From positions 124,001-188,000 of the forward strand of contig NZ_JAPJBQ010000004.1 of NCBI RefSeq assembly GCF_026421305.1: a DNA stretch of 64,000 bases. Direction: 5' to 3'. Positions 27,274-37,275 of the stretch are shown in pieces. Origin of the DNA: Dyella silvae (GTDB taxonomy: Bacteria; Pseudomonadota; Gammaproteobacteria; Xanthomonadales; Rhodanobacteraceae). The notes under the pieces were generated by a model. The model saw nothing but the letters and a program-made list of their open reading frames with translations. It ran no database searches and was not told the origin of the DNA. Each line of letters starts with the position of its first letter. The stretch's first letter is position 1. A program made the translations under genes and the position numbers.

Positions 27274-29772
27274 TCAATGCGTCGCTGGGCGTGCCTCCAC
27301 CGGCTTCGCCTGCTTCACATACGTCTCCAGCCAGCCATTCATCTCCGCCAGCATCTGCATGATCGACTCACGTGCGCGATACGCGTGAGCCTCATTGGGC
27401 AGCATGACCAGCCGGGCCGTACCGCCCAGACCTTTGATGGCGGCATACATGCGTTCGCTCTGGATCGGGAACGTGCCGGCGTTGTTGTCCTGCTCGCCAT
27501 GAATCATCAACAGCGCGTCCTTGATGTGATCGGCGTAGTTGAACGGCGACATGGCCTGATAGACGTCCTGCGCCTGCCAGTAGTTGCGCTCTTCCGACTG
27601 GAAGCCGAACGGCGTAAGCGTACGGTTGTAGGCGCCGCTGCGCGCAATACCCGCCTTGAACAGGCGAGTGTGGGCCAGCAGGTTGGCCGTCATGAACGCA
27701 CCATACGAGTGACCGCCCACCGCGATGCGGTTGCGGTCGGCCACACCCCGGCGCACCACTTCGTCCACGGCGGCTTCCGCGCTCGCGACGAGCTGGGAGA
27801 TATAAGTGTCGTTGGGTTCCTTGTTGCCTTCGCCGACGATCGGCACCGAGAAGTTGTCCAGCACGGTGTAGCCCATCGTCAGAAACGCTTGCGGCCCCCA
27901 GTAGCTGATGCGGTTGAAGCGATAGGGCGAATCGGTCACCTGACCTGCCGCGTCGGCCGATTTGAATTCGGCTGGGTAGGCCCACATCAGCATCGGGCGC
28001 GGGCCGTCCTTCTTCGGGTCGTAGTTCGGCGGCAGATAAAGGGTGGCGGTGAGTTCCACGCCGTCCTTGCGCTTGTAGCGGATCTGCTCCTTCTTCACGC
28101 CTTTGAGCTGCGGCAGCGGATGCGGGAAATGGGTGAGCGTCCGCAGACTGCCGTTGGCGGCGAGATCGCGCACGTAGAAGTTGGTTGGCTCAGTGGGCGA
28201 CTCACGCGAGATCAGCGCACGATGGCCTTCGGCATCCAGCAATACCTGCGGTGCTTCGTAGTACGGCGCCTGCGAGCGGAACAGGCGCGTGCTCTGCCCG
28301 CTGCGCAAATTCACCTTGTCGACGAAGGGGCGATCACCTTCCGGCGATGCGCCGTCGCCGAGGCGGTAGATGCTCTCGCCATCGGCCGCGACCAACAGAC
28401 GCGATTCACCGTGCTCATCGATCATCGTCGCCGGTGTGCCCGGGTTGTGATAGCGATCTTCCGAAGACCCTTCGTGCACCAGTGCGGGGGCCTGTGCCGG
28501 GTGATCGGGTGACACGCGCCATTCCTTCACATGGCGGGTCTTCCACCAGAACTCATCGATCAGCGCCAACTCGCCGTTGCCCCAGGTCGCACCGGTATAA
28601 CGGCTGCCGAGTTTCGCCAGCGTGACCGGCGCCTGGTCGAAGGGCGCTGCCTGCATCTGCACGATATCGCGCACGTCCGCCGCACGTGCGGGATCACCGC
28701 CATCCTGTGCTTCCGCCCACACCAGTGTCGCGGGCGCATCGGCACGCCACTCGATGTCGCGCACGCCGACGGGCACGGCATCGTTGCCGGTGGGCAAGCC
28801 TTCGATCAGCGGCAGATGGGCGATTTCCTTCACCAGCTTGCCGTCCCTGTCGAGCACTTCAATGCGGCGCGGAAAACTATCGGCCGGCACCAGATACGAG
28901 AACGGGCGCTCCACGCGCTGGCGCAGCAGATAACGGCCATCGGGAGACGCCTTGATCGACATCGTCAGCGCCGGCTCACCCAACAACGTGACCTTGCCAG
29001 TCAGATCTACCAGCGCGGTCTGCGAGCGCAGGTAATGCTCGAACAGGCGCGCGTCATCGTCGTTGCGCAGCAGGTCCTGGTAGGTGCGAATGGACTTCAC
29101 GCCGCTGCCCAACTGCGTCTGCTGCGTGTTTGGGCCGTCCGGAATGCCATGGGAAACCGGTGCCGCACCCTGCCCTTCGGCCTGAAGTTGCACCAGTAGT
29201 TGCTGGCTGTCCGGCATCCAGCGATAGCCACGACCGGCTACGGTGTTCAGCGGCAGCGTCGTCAGGCGGCGCGCGGAACGCGCGGCTACATCGACCAACC
29301 ACAGTTCGTTCGTGCCCTGCTTGGCATCCACCTGGTTGAAAGCCAGATAACGCTGGTCGGGAGACCAACTGGAACTGGCGATGGACAACGGCGCCGGCAG
29401 GCCCTGCAGGCGAATCTCCTTGCCAGTCGCCACATCCATCAGCCACAGGTCGCTGCCGAAAGCGAAGCGGCTCTGCGCGTAGGTGCGTGGATTGATGCGC
29501 ATGCCAGCCAGCTTCAGTTCCGGCTGCGCCACCACGTCGATACCAGGCAAGGCCGGCGTCTGGGTCAACGCGAGCAGGTCGCGGTGCGGACTGATGGAGA
29601 GTTGCGGCGGGCGGGGCGCGTCCACCAGGGCCTGCAAGGGTGCCGGTGGCGCGAGATAACCATTGGTGGGCGCTGTGATGACCTGAGCCGGCGGCGGCTG
29701 ATCCGCCAGGACCAGCGGCGGCATGGCAAACAGGAGACCAATAAGGGCAAGGCGTCGAAGCGAGGTATTCAT
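27274..29772 (-). CDS. S9 (prolyl-oligopeptidase) family serine peptidase, exported
   Basis: 832-residue peptidase with a signal peptide (about residues 1-23, ending VLADQ), so probably periplasmic. An N-terminal beta-propeller region (about 60-560) carries WD-like stretches such as SSWSPDQRYLAFNQVD. The C-terminal alpha/beta-hydrolase domain has the triad Ser689 (GGHSYGAF), Asp762 (HGEQDNNAG) and His796 (NEAHAYR). The HSYGAF form and long propeller resemble glutamyl-endopeptidase/acylaminoacyl-like S9C-D enzymes; cleavage specificity is not readable. It is divergent from ahcY. Confidence 0.88.
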   Translation of the reverse strand: MNTSLRRLALIGLLFAMPPLVLADQPPPAQVITAPTNGYLAPPAPLQALVDAPRPPQLSISPHRDLLALTQTPALPGIDVVAQPELKLAGMRINPRTYAQSRFAFGSDLWLMDVATGKEIRLQGLPAPLSIASSSWSPDQRYLAFNQVDAKQGTNELWLVDVAARSARRLTTLPLNTVAGRGYRWMPDSQQLLVQLQAEGQGAAPVSHGIPDGPNTQQTQLGSGVKSIRTYQDLLRNDDDARLFEHYLRSQTALVDLTGKVTLLGEPALTMSIKASPDGRYLLRQRVERPFSYLVPADSFPRRIEVLDRDGKLVKEIAHLPLIEGLPTGNDAVPVGVRDIEWRADAPATLVWAEAQDGGDPARAADVRDIVQMQAAPFDQAPVTLAKLGSRYTGATWGNGELALIDEFWWKTRHVKEWRVSPDHPAQAPALVHEGSSEDRYHNPGTPATMIDEHGESRLLVAADGESIYRLGDGASPEGDRPFVDKVNLRSGQSTRLFRSQAPYYEAPQVLLDAEGHRALISRESPTEPTNFYVRDLAANGSLRTLTHFPHPLPQLKGVKKEQIRYKRKDGVELTATLYLPPNYDPKKDGPRPMLMWAYPAEFKSADAAGQVTDSPYRFNRISYWGPQAFLTMGYTVLDNFSVPIVGEGNKEPNDTYISQLVASAEAAVDEVVRRGVADRNRIAVGGHSYGAFMTANLLAHTRLFKAGIARSGAYNRTLTPFGFQSEERNYWQAQDVYQAMSPFNYADHIKDALLMIHGEQDNNAGTFPIQSERMYAAIKGLGGTARLVMLPNEAHAYRARESIMQMLAEMNGWLETYVKQAKPVEARPATH

Positions 29773-29906
29773 GGAGTGGCAATCACCTGTGTCGCAACAA
29801 TTTGCGACCTTAGCGCCTTGGCCGGCCGCAGACCCCGGCCATCAGTCATGTGCCCGGCCATAAACCCGCTCAGGCCGGCACCCGAGAAACCCTCATCACC
29901 TGACGC

Positions 29907-29912
29907 TATACT
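29907..29912 (+). promoter_or_regulatory. ahcY -10 box
   Basis: TATACT lies 8 nt before the first paired element of the SAH riboswitch, so the transcript would begin at or just before the aptamer. No clear -35 is seen at 17 nt. Confidence 0.6.
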
Positions 29913-29920
29913 CATTGATC

Positions 29921-30015
29921 CCGTCGAGGGGCGCTGCGACCGTTGGCCTGTTGAATCCATGCACGATTCTGCGGACCCGGCCAGGCTCGGCGGATGTTCC
30001 CTGTAACGGCGCCCG
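29921..30015 (+). ncRNA. S-adenosylhomocysteine (SAH) riboswitch
   Basis: The conserved aptamer elements appear in order: CGAGGGGCGCTGCGACC (from 29925), a variable loop, CCAGGCTCGG (29981-29990) and AACGGCGCCC (30005-30014). CGAG (29925-29928) pairs with CTCG (29986-29989) as P1. GGGCGC (29929-29934) pairs with GCGCCC (30009-30014) as the pseudoknot helix. This arrangement and location upstream of ahcY match the known SAH riboswitch, which turns expression on when SAH accumulates. The 45 nt to the ATG contain the expression platform, probably controlling ribosome access near CCGGAGC (30047-30053). Confidence 0.92.
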
Positions 30016-30060
30016 GTTAACGATGCGGCCTTCTGGTCGCAACACCCGGAGCTAAGCCAA

Positions 30061-31494
<1,434 letters not shown>

Positions 31495-31520
31495 GCAAAG
31501 GCCTCAAGGCCGATGCAACG

Positions 31521-31549
31521 AAAAGGCCGCCCCCGGGCGGCCTTTTTTA
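31521..31549 (+). terminator. Rho-independent terminator of ahcY
   Basis: AAGGCCGCCC and GGCGGCCTT form a GC-rich stem followed by TTTTTTA, 27 bp after the ahcY stop. Confidence 0.92.
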
Positions 31550-31568
31550 TTGGCGATCAGACGCTGCA

Positions 31569-31612
31569 TCGCGCACAGGGTGCACCGCGATAAACAAGCA
31601 CCCTGTGCGCGA
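31569..31612. repeat. REP-like palindrome, copy D
   Basis: TCGCGCACAGGGTGC (31569-31583) and its exact reverse complement (31598-31612) flank a 14-nt loop. The core matches copies A and B. It lies between the convergent ahcY and cco/tauE transcription units. Confidence 0.78.
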
Positions 31613-31626
31613 CCGCGCCTCTCCCC

Positions 31627-32352
31627 TCAACGCATGCCCGGCCCGCAACCCATCGCGCCAAGGACACCGTGCAACGCAGGCACGTGCATCAACCACGGCG
31701 CCGACAACGTCAGCACACCAGCAAACAGAATGAACAGCGCCGCACCGCGCCTCGGCCCCGGCCGCTGCAGCCAACGTCCAACACGAGCACCTGACCAGGT
31801 AAGCGGCAACATCACTGGCAAGGTCCCCAGACCGAAAGCCGCCATGATCAATGCACCATGCAACGCGCTGGCCTGCAGCCAGGCCGCGGCCAGCATCGTC
31901 GTACTCAGTCCGCACGGCAGCCACCCCCACAACATGCCTGCCGCTAAACGGCGCCCCACGGTATGGGCGGGCAACAAACGCTGCTGCAAGGGTTGCAGGT
32001 AGCGCCAAAGCTTCGCACCGGGGCGCCCCAGGACATTGAACCGGCCTTGCTTGTCCATCAGGCGCAATGCGGCAATCACCAACACCATGCCCATCATCGC
32101 GCGTGCGGTCACGGCAAGCGCATGCCACTCAAACAGACGCAGCAAACCATCACCCACGCCACCTACCAGCGCACCGGCCAACACGTAACCGGACACGCGT
32201 CCTAGATTGAGCTGCAACGCCCCACTCCAGCCATTACGGGGCGACCACACGGAGAATCCCGTCGCAATGCCGCCGCACATGGCTGCGCAATGCACGCCAC
32301 CGAGCAACCCAGTGAGCAAGGCGGCGGAGAGCGCGAGTACGTCAATCGGCAT
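31627..32352 (-). CDS. Sulfite exporter TauE/SafE-like membrane protein of the cbb3 cluster
   Basis: 241-residue integral membrane protein with about six hydrophobic segments. It begins MPIDVLALSAALLTGLLGGV followed by HCAAMCGG, the motif shared with UreH-like/DsbD-like family members commonly located after ccoS. Further blocks are RVSGYVLAGALVGGVGDGLL and GMLWGWLPCGLSTTMLAAAW. Such proteins in cbb3 clusters are thought to assist oxidase maturation, possibly copper or thiol handling. The start overlaps the end of ccoS by 11 bp. The annotated substrate name is only a family label. Confidence 0.85.
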   Translation of the reverse strand: MPIDVLALSAALLTGLLGGVHCAAMCGGIATGFSVWSPRNGWSGALQLNLGRVSGYVLAGALVGGVGDGLLRLFEWHALAVTARAMMGMVLVIAALRLMDKQGRFNVLGRPGAKLWRYLQPLQQRLLPAHTVGRRLAAGMLWGWLPCGLSTTMLAAAWLQASALHGALIMAAFGLGTLPVMLPLTWSGARVGRWLQRPGPRRGAALFILFAGVLTLSAPWLMHVPALHGVLGAMGCGPGMR

Positions 32353-32530
32353 CGCGGCCTCCATGGATACGCCCTGCAGCGACGGGGGGAGACGCGTCGT
32401 CATGCAGGATGTCCAGCGCCGGGGTATCCATATCGTCAAACTGCCCTTTGCGCACCGCCCACACAAAGGAACCGATGGCCAGAGCCAACAGCATCAGACT
32501 TAGCGGAATAAGCATAAGCAGAATGATCAT
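32342..32530 (-). CDS. ccoS: cbb3-type cytochrome oxidase assembly protein CcoS
   Basis: 62-residue protein with one N-terminal membrane segment (IILLMLIPLSLMLLALAIGSFVW) and the CcoS hallmark FVWAVRKGQFDDMDTPALDIL. It is needed for incorporating cofactors, including copper and heme, into CcoN. It overlaps the ccoI stop by 4 bp and the downstream tauE/safE start by 11 bp. Confidence 0.94.
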   Translation of the reverse strand: MIILLMLIPLSLMLLALAIGSFVWAVRKGQFDDMDTPALDILHDDASPPVAAGRIHGGRDAD

Positions 32531-34932
32531 GACTTGTTTCCTTGCGTTGACACGCGCATGAGCCGTAGCGCATTCGTTGTCACGATCAACGACGAAGCTG
32601 CCATGCCTAGTGCCGCGACCGCTGGCGTGACTTCACCCGCGATGGCCAGTGGCAAGGCGAGCAAGTTGTACCCCACCGCCCAGGCGAAGTTCTGGCGAAT
32701 GATTCGCTGCGTGCGCCGTGCCAGCTGCACGGCCGCAGGGATGCGAAGCAACGACGGCGCCGTGAGCACCATGTCTGCAGCGCGCTGCGCCAGCGAAGCG
32801 CCCTCGCCCATCGCGATGGAAACATCCGCGCCCGCAAGCACAGGCGCGTCGTTGAGGCCATCGCCCACCATCACCACCACGCGTCCCTTGGCCTGCAGCT
32901 CGCGAACCAGCGCCAGCTTGTCTTCCGACGTTTGCCGCGCGTGAGCTTCGCTTATCGAGAGCGTCTTCATCAGGTGCTGAACGGGCTCTTTGCCGTCGCC
33001 GCTGGCAAGATGGATGTGCAGGCCAAGCTCACGCAGCGCCTGTATCGCATCGGGAGCATGCTCCCTCATGCTCTCCTGCAAACGGAATCGCGCCGCGGGG
33101 TGCACACCATCGCCCAGCCAGAGCTGGCCATCGTCTTCACGTCCACATGCAAAGGATGCCTGCCCCAATCGCCAGGTAACGTCATTCACGCGTCCGACCA
33201 GACCCTGTCCAGAAACGGCGCGCATATCGGATGCCCGCAGAGGCGTTTGCACGCTCGCAAACGCTGCAGCAATCGGGTGATGGCTGTCGCGCTCCAGCGC
33301 TGCGGCAATCGCCATGGCCGCCTTGGGTGACAAACCGTCAAAGGTCTTCACGTCACCGACCGCTAACTGCACACGGGTCAAGGTGCCCGTTTTGTCGAAC
33401 ACCACATCGGTGGCCTTGGCCAAGCTATCCAGCCCTTCCGCCCTGATCGAAAGCACGCCCAGCTTTGCCAATGCGCCATGGCTTGCGGCGAGTGCGGCAG
33501 GCACCGCCAGCGACAGCGCACAGGGGCAGCTGATAACCAGCAACGCGAGCGTCACCTCGAACGCACGCGAGGGATCGTGCAGTCGCCAGCCGACATAAAC
33601 CAGCACGGCGATGACCAGCAACGCGCCCACAAACCAGCTACCCACCCGATCGGCCACGCGCGCGATCGCCGGGCGATGCGCCTGCGCCTGTTCCACCAGA
33701 CGCGCCAGCTGCGACAGACGCGTGGCGCTACCGACCTGAGTAATCTCAATACGCGCGGGCGTTTCGCGGCAGATGGTGCCCGCGTAAATGCTCGCGCCCT
33801 TCGACCGGCTGACCGGCCGGGATTCGCCAGTAAGCAAAGCCTCCTCGAACGAAGCCTCGTTATCGAGCAAACGACCATCGGCGGGCACTGCCTCACCGAC
33901 GGCGACACAAGCGATATTGCCCACCTGCAATGCCGTCAGCGGCACGGATTCTCGCGTACCGTCGCTTCGCTCGCGTACCGCCAGCGTGGGTCTTGCACGC
34001 GCCAGCGCATCCACCTGTGAGCTGGCGATGCGGCGCGCGCGCTGCTCGAGCGTGCGTGCCCCCAGCAGCAGGAACACAAACATCGCTGCCGCGTCGTACC
34101 ACACCAACGCACCGCCCCGGATGGTCTCGACCGCGCTTGCCAGATAGGCGAGCAGCGTGGAGCTGGCAATAAGCGTATCCATGCCAAGGTGGCGCTGGCG
34201 CAACTCACGCCAGCAACCAGACAGGAACGGCCAACCCGAATAGACCACCACGGGCGTACATACGAGAAACGTCACCCAGCGGAAAAAATCTCGCGTGGAG
34301 AGTGCCATGTGATGTCCGAAATCCAGGTACAGCGCTTCGGACAACATCATGGTTTGCATAGCGCCGAGACCGGCGATGCCCAGCCGCAGCAACCAGCGCC
34401 GGCGCTCGGCAACGCGCTCGCGCTCCCGTGCGGCACCACCGGCCAGATACGGCCGGTAGCCCAGCATGGCCAGGCGTTCCAGCAGCTGAGACAAGCGCAC
34501 CCGCGATGGATCCCACCCGATGCGGATGCGACCGGTGACCGCATTGGCGCTGCTGTCGAACACGCCCGGCTCGCGCTGCAGCGCGCGGTCGATCAACCAG
34601 GCGCAGGCGGCGCAGCGCATGCCATCCGTGAGCAGGGTGATTTCCAACCCGCCTTCGACCGGAAAGGCATGCTCACTCAAGAGATCGTCACGATCCCAAC
34701 CCGCGAGATCAGGCGCGTCACCAACGCGCATCCCCGCCACATTGCGAAGGCGATAGTAGTCGCCAAGATCGGACTGCCGAATCCACTCCGCCGCGGCCGC
34801 GCAGCCGTGGCAGCAAAAGCCTTGCATCACGCCATCGATAGCGAGCGACATGGCGCCCTGCGTCAACATCTCGCCGCAGTGGTAACAGGTCCGCACAGCG
34901 GACCCCGTCGCGAAGTCGACCGCGCAGTCCAT
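32527..34932 (-). CDS. ccoI: Copper-translocating P-type ATPase CcoI
   Basis: Inner-membrane P1B ATPase of 801 residues that exports copper for cbb3 oxidase assembly. From the ATG at 34932 the N-terminus carries CYHC (16-19), a CCHGC cluster (40-44) and the CAAC of the heavy-metal domain (107-110, GMRCAACAWLIDRAL). The transmembrane CPC is at 469-471 (ISCPCALSLA), the phosphorylation site Asp513 is in DKTGT, and the hinge is VGDGLNDAPVLAGADVSIAM. The frame is open upstream to 34992, but the ATG abuts the ccoH stop. The extra N-terminal Cys clusters are typical of CcoI rather than CopA. Confidence 0.94.
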   Translation of the reverse strand: MDCAVDFATGSAVRTCYHCGEMLTQGAMSLAIDGVMQGFCCHGCAAAAEWIRQSDLGDYYRLRNVAGMRVGDAPDLAGWDRDDLLSEHAFPVEGGLEITLLTDGMRCAACAWLIDRALQREPGVFDSSANAVTGRIRIGWDPSRVRLSQLLERLAMLGYRPYLAGGAARERERVAERRRWLLRLGIAGLGAMQTMMLSEALYLDFGHHMALSTRDFFRWVTFLVCTPVVVYSGWPFLSGCWRELRQRHLGMDTLIASSTLLAYLASAVETIRGGALVWYDAAAMFVFLLLGARTLEQRARRIASSQVDALARARPTLAVRERSDGTRESVPLTALQVGNIACVAVGEAVPADGRLLDNEASFEEALLTGESRPVSRSKGASIYAGTICRETPARIEITQVGSATRLSQLARLVEQAQAHRPAIARVADRVGSWFVGALLVIAVLVYVGWRLHDPSRAFEVTLALLVISCPCALSLAVPAALAASHGALAKLGVLSIRAEGLDSLAKATDVVFDKTGTLTRVQLAVGDVKTFDGLSPKAAMAIAAALERDSHHPIAAAFASVQTPLRASDMRAVSGQGLVGRVNDVTWRLGQASFACGREDDGQLWLGDGVHPAARFRLQESMREHAPDAIQALRELGLHIHLASGDGKEPVQHLMKTLSISEAHARQTSEDKLALVRELQAKGRVVVMVGDGLNDAPVLAGADVSIAMGEGASLAQRAADMVLTAPSLLRIPAAVQLARRTQRIIRQNFAWAVGYNLLALPLAIAGEVTPAVAALGMAASSLIVTTNALRLMRVSTQGNKS

Positions 34933-34934
34933 GA

Positions 34935-35417
34935 TCAGGGCATCAGGCGGGTAGACCGTGCCTGGGCTGTCCAGCGTCCATGCAGCAGCCACGCCGCGTT
35001 ATCGGGCGCGAGCTGCACCGCCCACTCGCGATCGCCATCCAGCGACCCGACCCCACGCCAACCAAGTTCGCTTGGCGAGAGATGATAGGTTCGCTCACCT
35101 GCTGCCACATCTGGTGATGTCAGCTTGAGGATTAGTTTGCCGCCACGCGGGAAATCGCCGTCCATGGGCACCGCCTCGATCATGTCGCCCTTGGTACGCA
35201 GCACCAGGCCTTTCGTCTCCACTTCGGTGACGGGCGCAGCCTCGGCAGATACCAGCAGCTTGCCTACCTTGACGGTACTGCGAACGGTTTCCATATCTTC
35301 CCTTCCGGGCTGGACGGCGGCGAAAAGCAGCGCAAAGCCAATCGCAACCGATGCCAGAGGAAGCCCCACCAGCATCCACACCATCGGCTCTCGCCAGGTA
35401 CTGCGCGTCTGATTCAT
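34935..35417 (-). CDS. ccoH: FixH/CcoH family cbb3 oxidase assembly protein
   Basis: 160-residue protein with one N-terminal membrane segment (WMLVGLPLASVAIGFALLFA, about residues 14-33) and a periplasmic domain. The block PGREDMETVRSTVKVGKLL follows, then a beta-rich region with LILKLTSPDVAAGERTYHL. Sequence is divergent, so identification leans on position between ccoG and ccoI and on topology. It overlaps ccoG by 4 bp. Confidence 0.85.
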   Translation of the reverse strand: MNQTRSTWREPMVWMLVGLPLASVAIGFALLFAAVQPGREDMETVRSTVKVGKLLVSAEAAPVTEVETKGLVLRTKGDMIEAVPMDGDFPRGGKLILKLTSPDVAAGERTYHLSPSELGWRGVGSLDGDREWAVQLAPDNAAWLLHGRWTAQARSTRLMP

Positions 35418-36967
35418 GGCGTCGGTCCGAAAAAACTGCTGTTGATGAGGGTGTCGGCGTCGTTGTCGAGGCCATGCACCTGGAACTGCACATCGTGACG
35501 GCCTGTGACGTCGGTCGATGCGGTCACCGTCACCGGCACCGAAAGCACTTCACCACTCTGCGCCTCGACGGTTTTGGGGCCATCGCGAAGCGCGGCGCCC
35601 TGGATGTCGCTGGCACGAACATCAATCACGAAACGTCGGATCTGCTGCTCCTTGTTGACCAGCTTCACCGTGTAACTGTTCTCGATGCGACCGTGAGGCC
35701 CTTGGCTGTACATGGCATTACGGTCGCGCAATACCTCGGCGATCAAGGGGCTGCGATGAGTGACGCCGTACAACCAGCCGCCGATCAATGCCAGCAGCAG
35801 GCATCCGTACACGATGACGCGCGGCCGCAGCACATGCACCGGCTTGCTGTCGATCTGGTTCTGGGTGGTGTAACGAATCAGCCCTTTGGGGTAGCCCAGC
35901 TTGCCCATGACATCGTTGCAGGCGTCAATACAGGCGCCACAGGCAATGCACTCGTACTGAAGACCGTTGCGAATATCGATGCCAGTGGGGCAAACCTGCA
36001 CGCAGATAGTGCAGTCAATGCAGTCACCCAATTCTTCCACAGCAAACTTTGGCAACGGCTCTGCCGTTGTACCCATCTCGGCCAGCGCAATGGTGCCGAT
36101 GGCGTCTGCGCGGTTGTCGGCCGCCGAAGGATGCTGACTGGCGCGGAACACGTAGTCGTAAGCCGTCACCTTGTCGAGCAGACCGCGCGCGCGGGCCAGC
36201 ACGCTTTGCAAACCGCGCTTGCGCGAACCACGCGGCTCACCGCGCATGGGGTCGTAGGCAATGATGAGCGTATTGCGGTCGAACATCGCGCTCTGGAAGC
36301 GCGCGTAGGGACACATGTACTTGCAAACCTGCTGGCGCAGGAACCCTGCATTGCCCCACGTGGCAAATCCGTAGAACAGAATCCAGAACGTTTCCCAGCC
36401 ACCCCATTCGAATGGCGTCCGTCGCGCGAGATCGGCGATAGGGCTGAAGAAGCCCACGAAGGTGAAGCCCGTCCACAGCGAGAACAACGCCCAAAGCAGG
36501 TGCCGCGACCCCTTGCGCAGGATCTTTTCACGGTTCCAGGGGCCGGCATCGAGCTTTATCCGCTTGCTGCGATCGCCCTCGCACAGGCGCTCGATCCACA
36601 GAGACACTTCTGTCCACACCGTCTGCGGGCAGGCGTAACCACAGAAAAGGCGTCCAGCCAGCGCCGTGAAGAAGAACAGCGCGAGCGCCGCGATGATCAG
36701 CAGCGTGGAGAGAAAGAGGAAATCCTGCGGGAGGAACATCCACCCGAACACATGGAACTTGCGTGCCGGCAGATCCAGCAATACCGCCTGACGTCCTTGC
36801 CAGCTCAGCCACGGGAACAGATAGAACATGCCCAGCAGCCAGATGACTGCCGCGACACGCAGGCGATTCAGCGGACCGGCCACATCACGCGGATAAACCT
36901 TGCGCTCGCTGACGTAATAGGAGCTGCTGCCGTCATCAACCACGTGCAGGGGAATACGCCGACTCAT
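35414..36967 (-). CDS. ccoG: cbb3 oxidase accessory ferredoxin-like protein CcoG (RdxA/FixG)
   Basis: 517-residue membrane-bound iron-sulfur protein, reported in related systems to reduce Cu(II) for cbb3 assembly. Several membrane segments lie within residues 25-240. The cytochrome-like block FCGYACPQTVWTEVSLWIE includes a CPxT motif. Two 4Fe-4S sites follow: CIDCTICVQVCPTGIDI (Cys316, 319, 322, 326) and CIACGACIDACN. The C-terminal Ig-like domain (about 390-510) is the usual FixG_C. It overlaps both neighbours by 4 bp. Confidence 0.94.
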   Translation of the reverse strand: MSRRIPLHVVDDGSSSYYVSERKVYPRDVAGPLNRLRVAAVIWLLGMFYLFPWLSWQGRQAVLLDLPARKFHVFGWMFLPQDFLFLSTLLIIAALALFFFTALAGRLFCGYACPQTVWTEVSLWIERLCEGDRSKRIKLDAGPWNREKILRKGSRHLLWALFSLWTGFTFVGFFSPIADLARRTPFEWGGWETFWILFYGFATWGNAGFLRQQVCKYMCPYARFQSAMFDRNTLIIAYDPMRGEPRGSRKRGLQSVLARARGLLDKVTAYDYVFRASQHPSAADNRADAIGTIALAEMGTTAEPLPKFAVEELGDCIDCTICVQVCPTGIDIRNGLQYECIACGACIDACNDVMGKLGYPKGLIRYTTQNQIDSKPVHVLRPRVIVYGCLLLALIGGWLYGVTHRSPLIAEVLRDRNAMYSQGPHGRIENSYTVKLVNKEQQIRRFVIDVRASDIQGAALRDGPKTVEAQSGEVLSVPVTVTASTDVTGRHDVQFQVHGLDNDADTLINSSFFGPTP

Positions 36968-37275
36968 GATTTGTTACCGGAAGAGAATCCGCGCCTGACC
37001 TGCCGGGACGAACGCAGCAGGATCCACGTGAACAGGCTGGAGGAGGACGTCGCCAGCCAGAACAGAAAGAAGCCCAGGGAGTACCCCAGCATCCGGCTCA
37101 CCTTGAGTGAGGGGAACGTGATATCCCTCAGGGCTTCGGGATCGACGTAGGCGAAGAACACCGTGGTGATGACGCCCGCGACGAAAAAGCTGGGCCAGAG
37201 GATGGCACCGGCGCGCTGCAACGAGGCAGGCGCCGGCTCCTGTTCTTCTGGAGGTTTTGCGGTTTGCCGGCCCAC
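36964..37275 (-). CDS. Small two-helix membrane protein between ccoP and ccoG
   Basis: 103-residue protein starting at a GTG whose G is the last base of the ccoP stop (TAGTG), which indicates translational coupling. Two hydrophobic segments are visible (GAILWPSFFVAGVITTVFFA and LGYSLGFFLFWLATSSSSLF), separated by a short loop VDPEALRDITFPSLKVSR. No cysteines or heme motif are present. The equivalent position in related genomes often carries an uncharacterised transmembrane protein, so it is probably a cbb3 accessory protein. The frame remains open upstream to 37383 inside ccoP, but that is a shadow. Confidence 0.82.
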   Translation of the reverse strand: MGRQTAKPPEEQEPAPASLQRAGAILWPSFFVAGVITTVFFAYVDPEALRDITFPSLKVSRMLGYSLGFFLFWLATSSSSLFTWILLRSSRQVRRGFSSGNKS

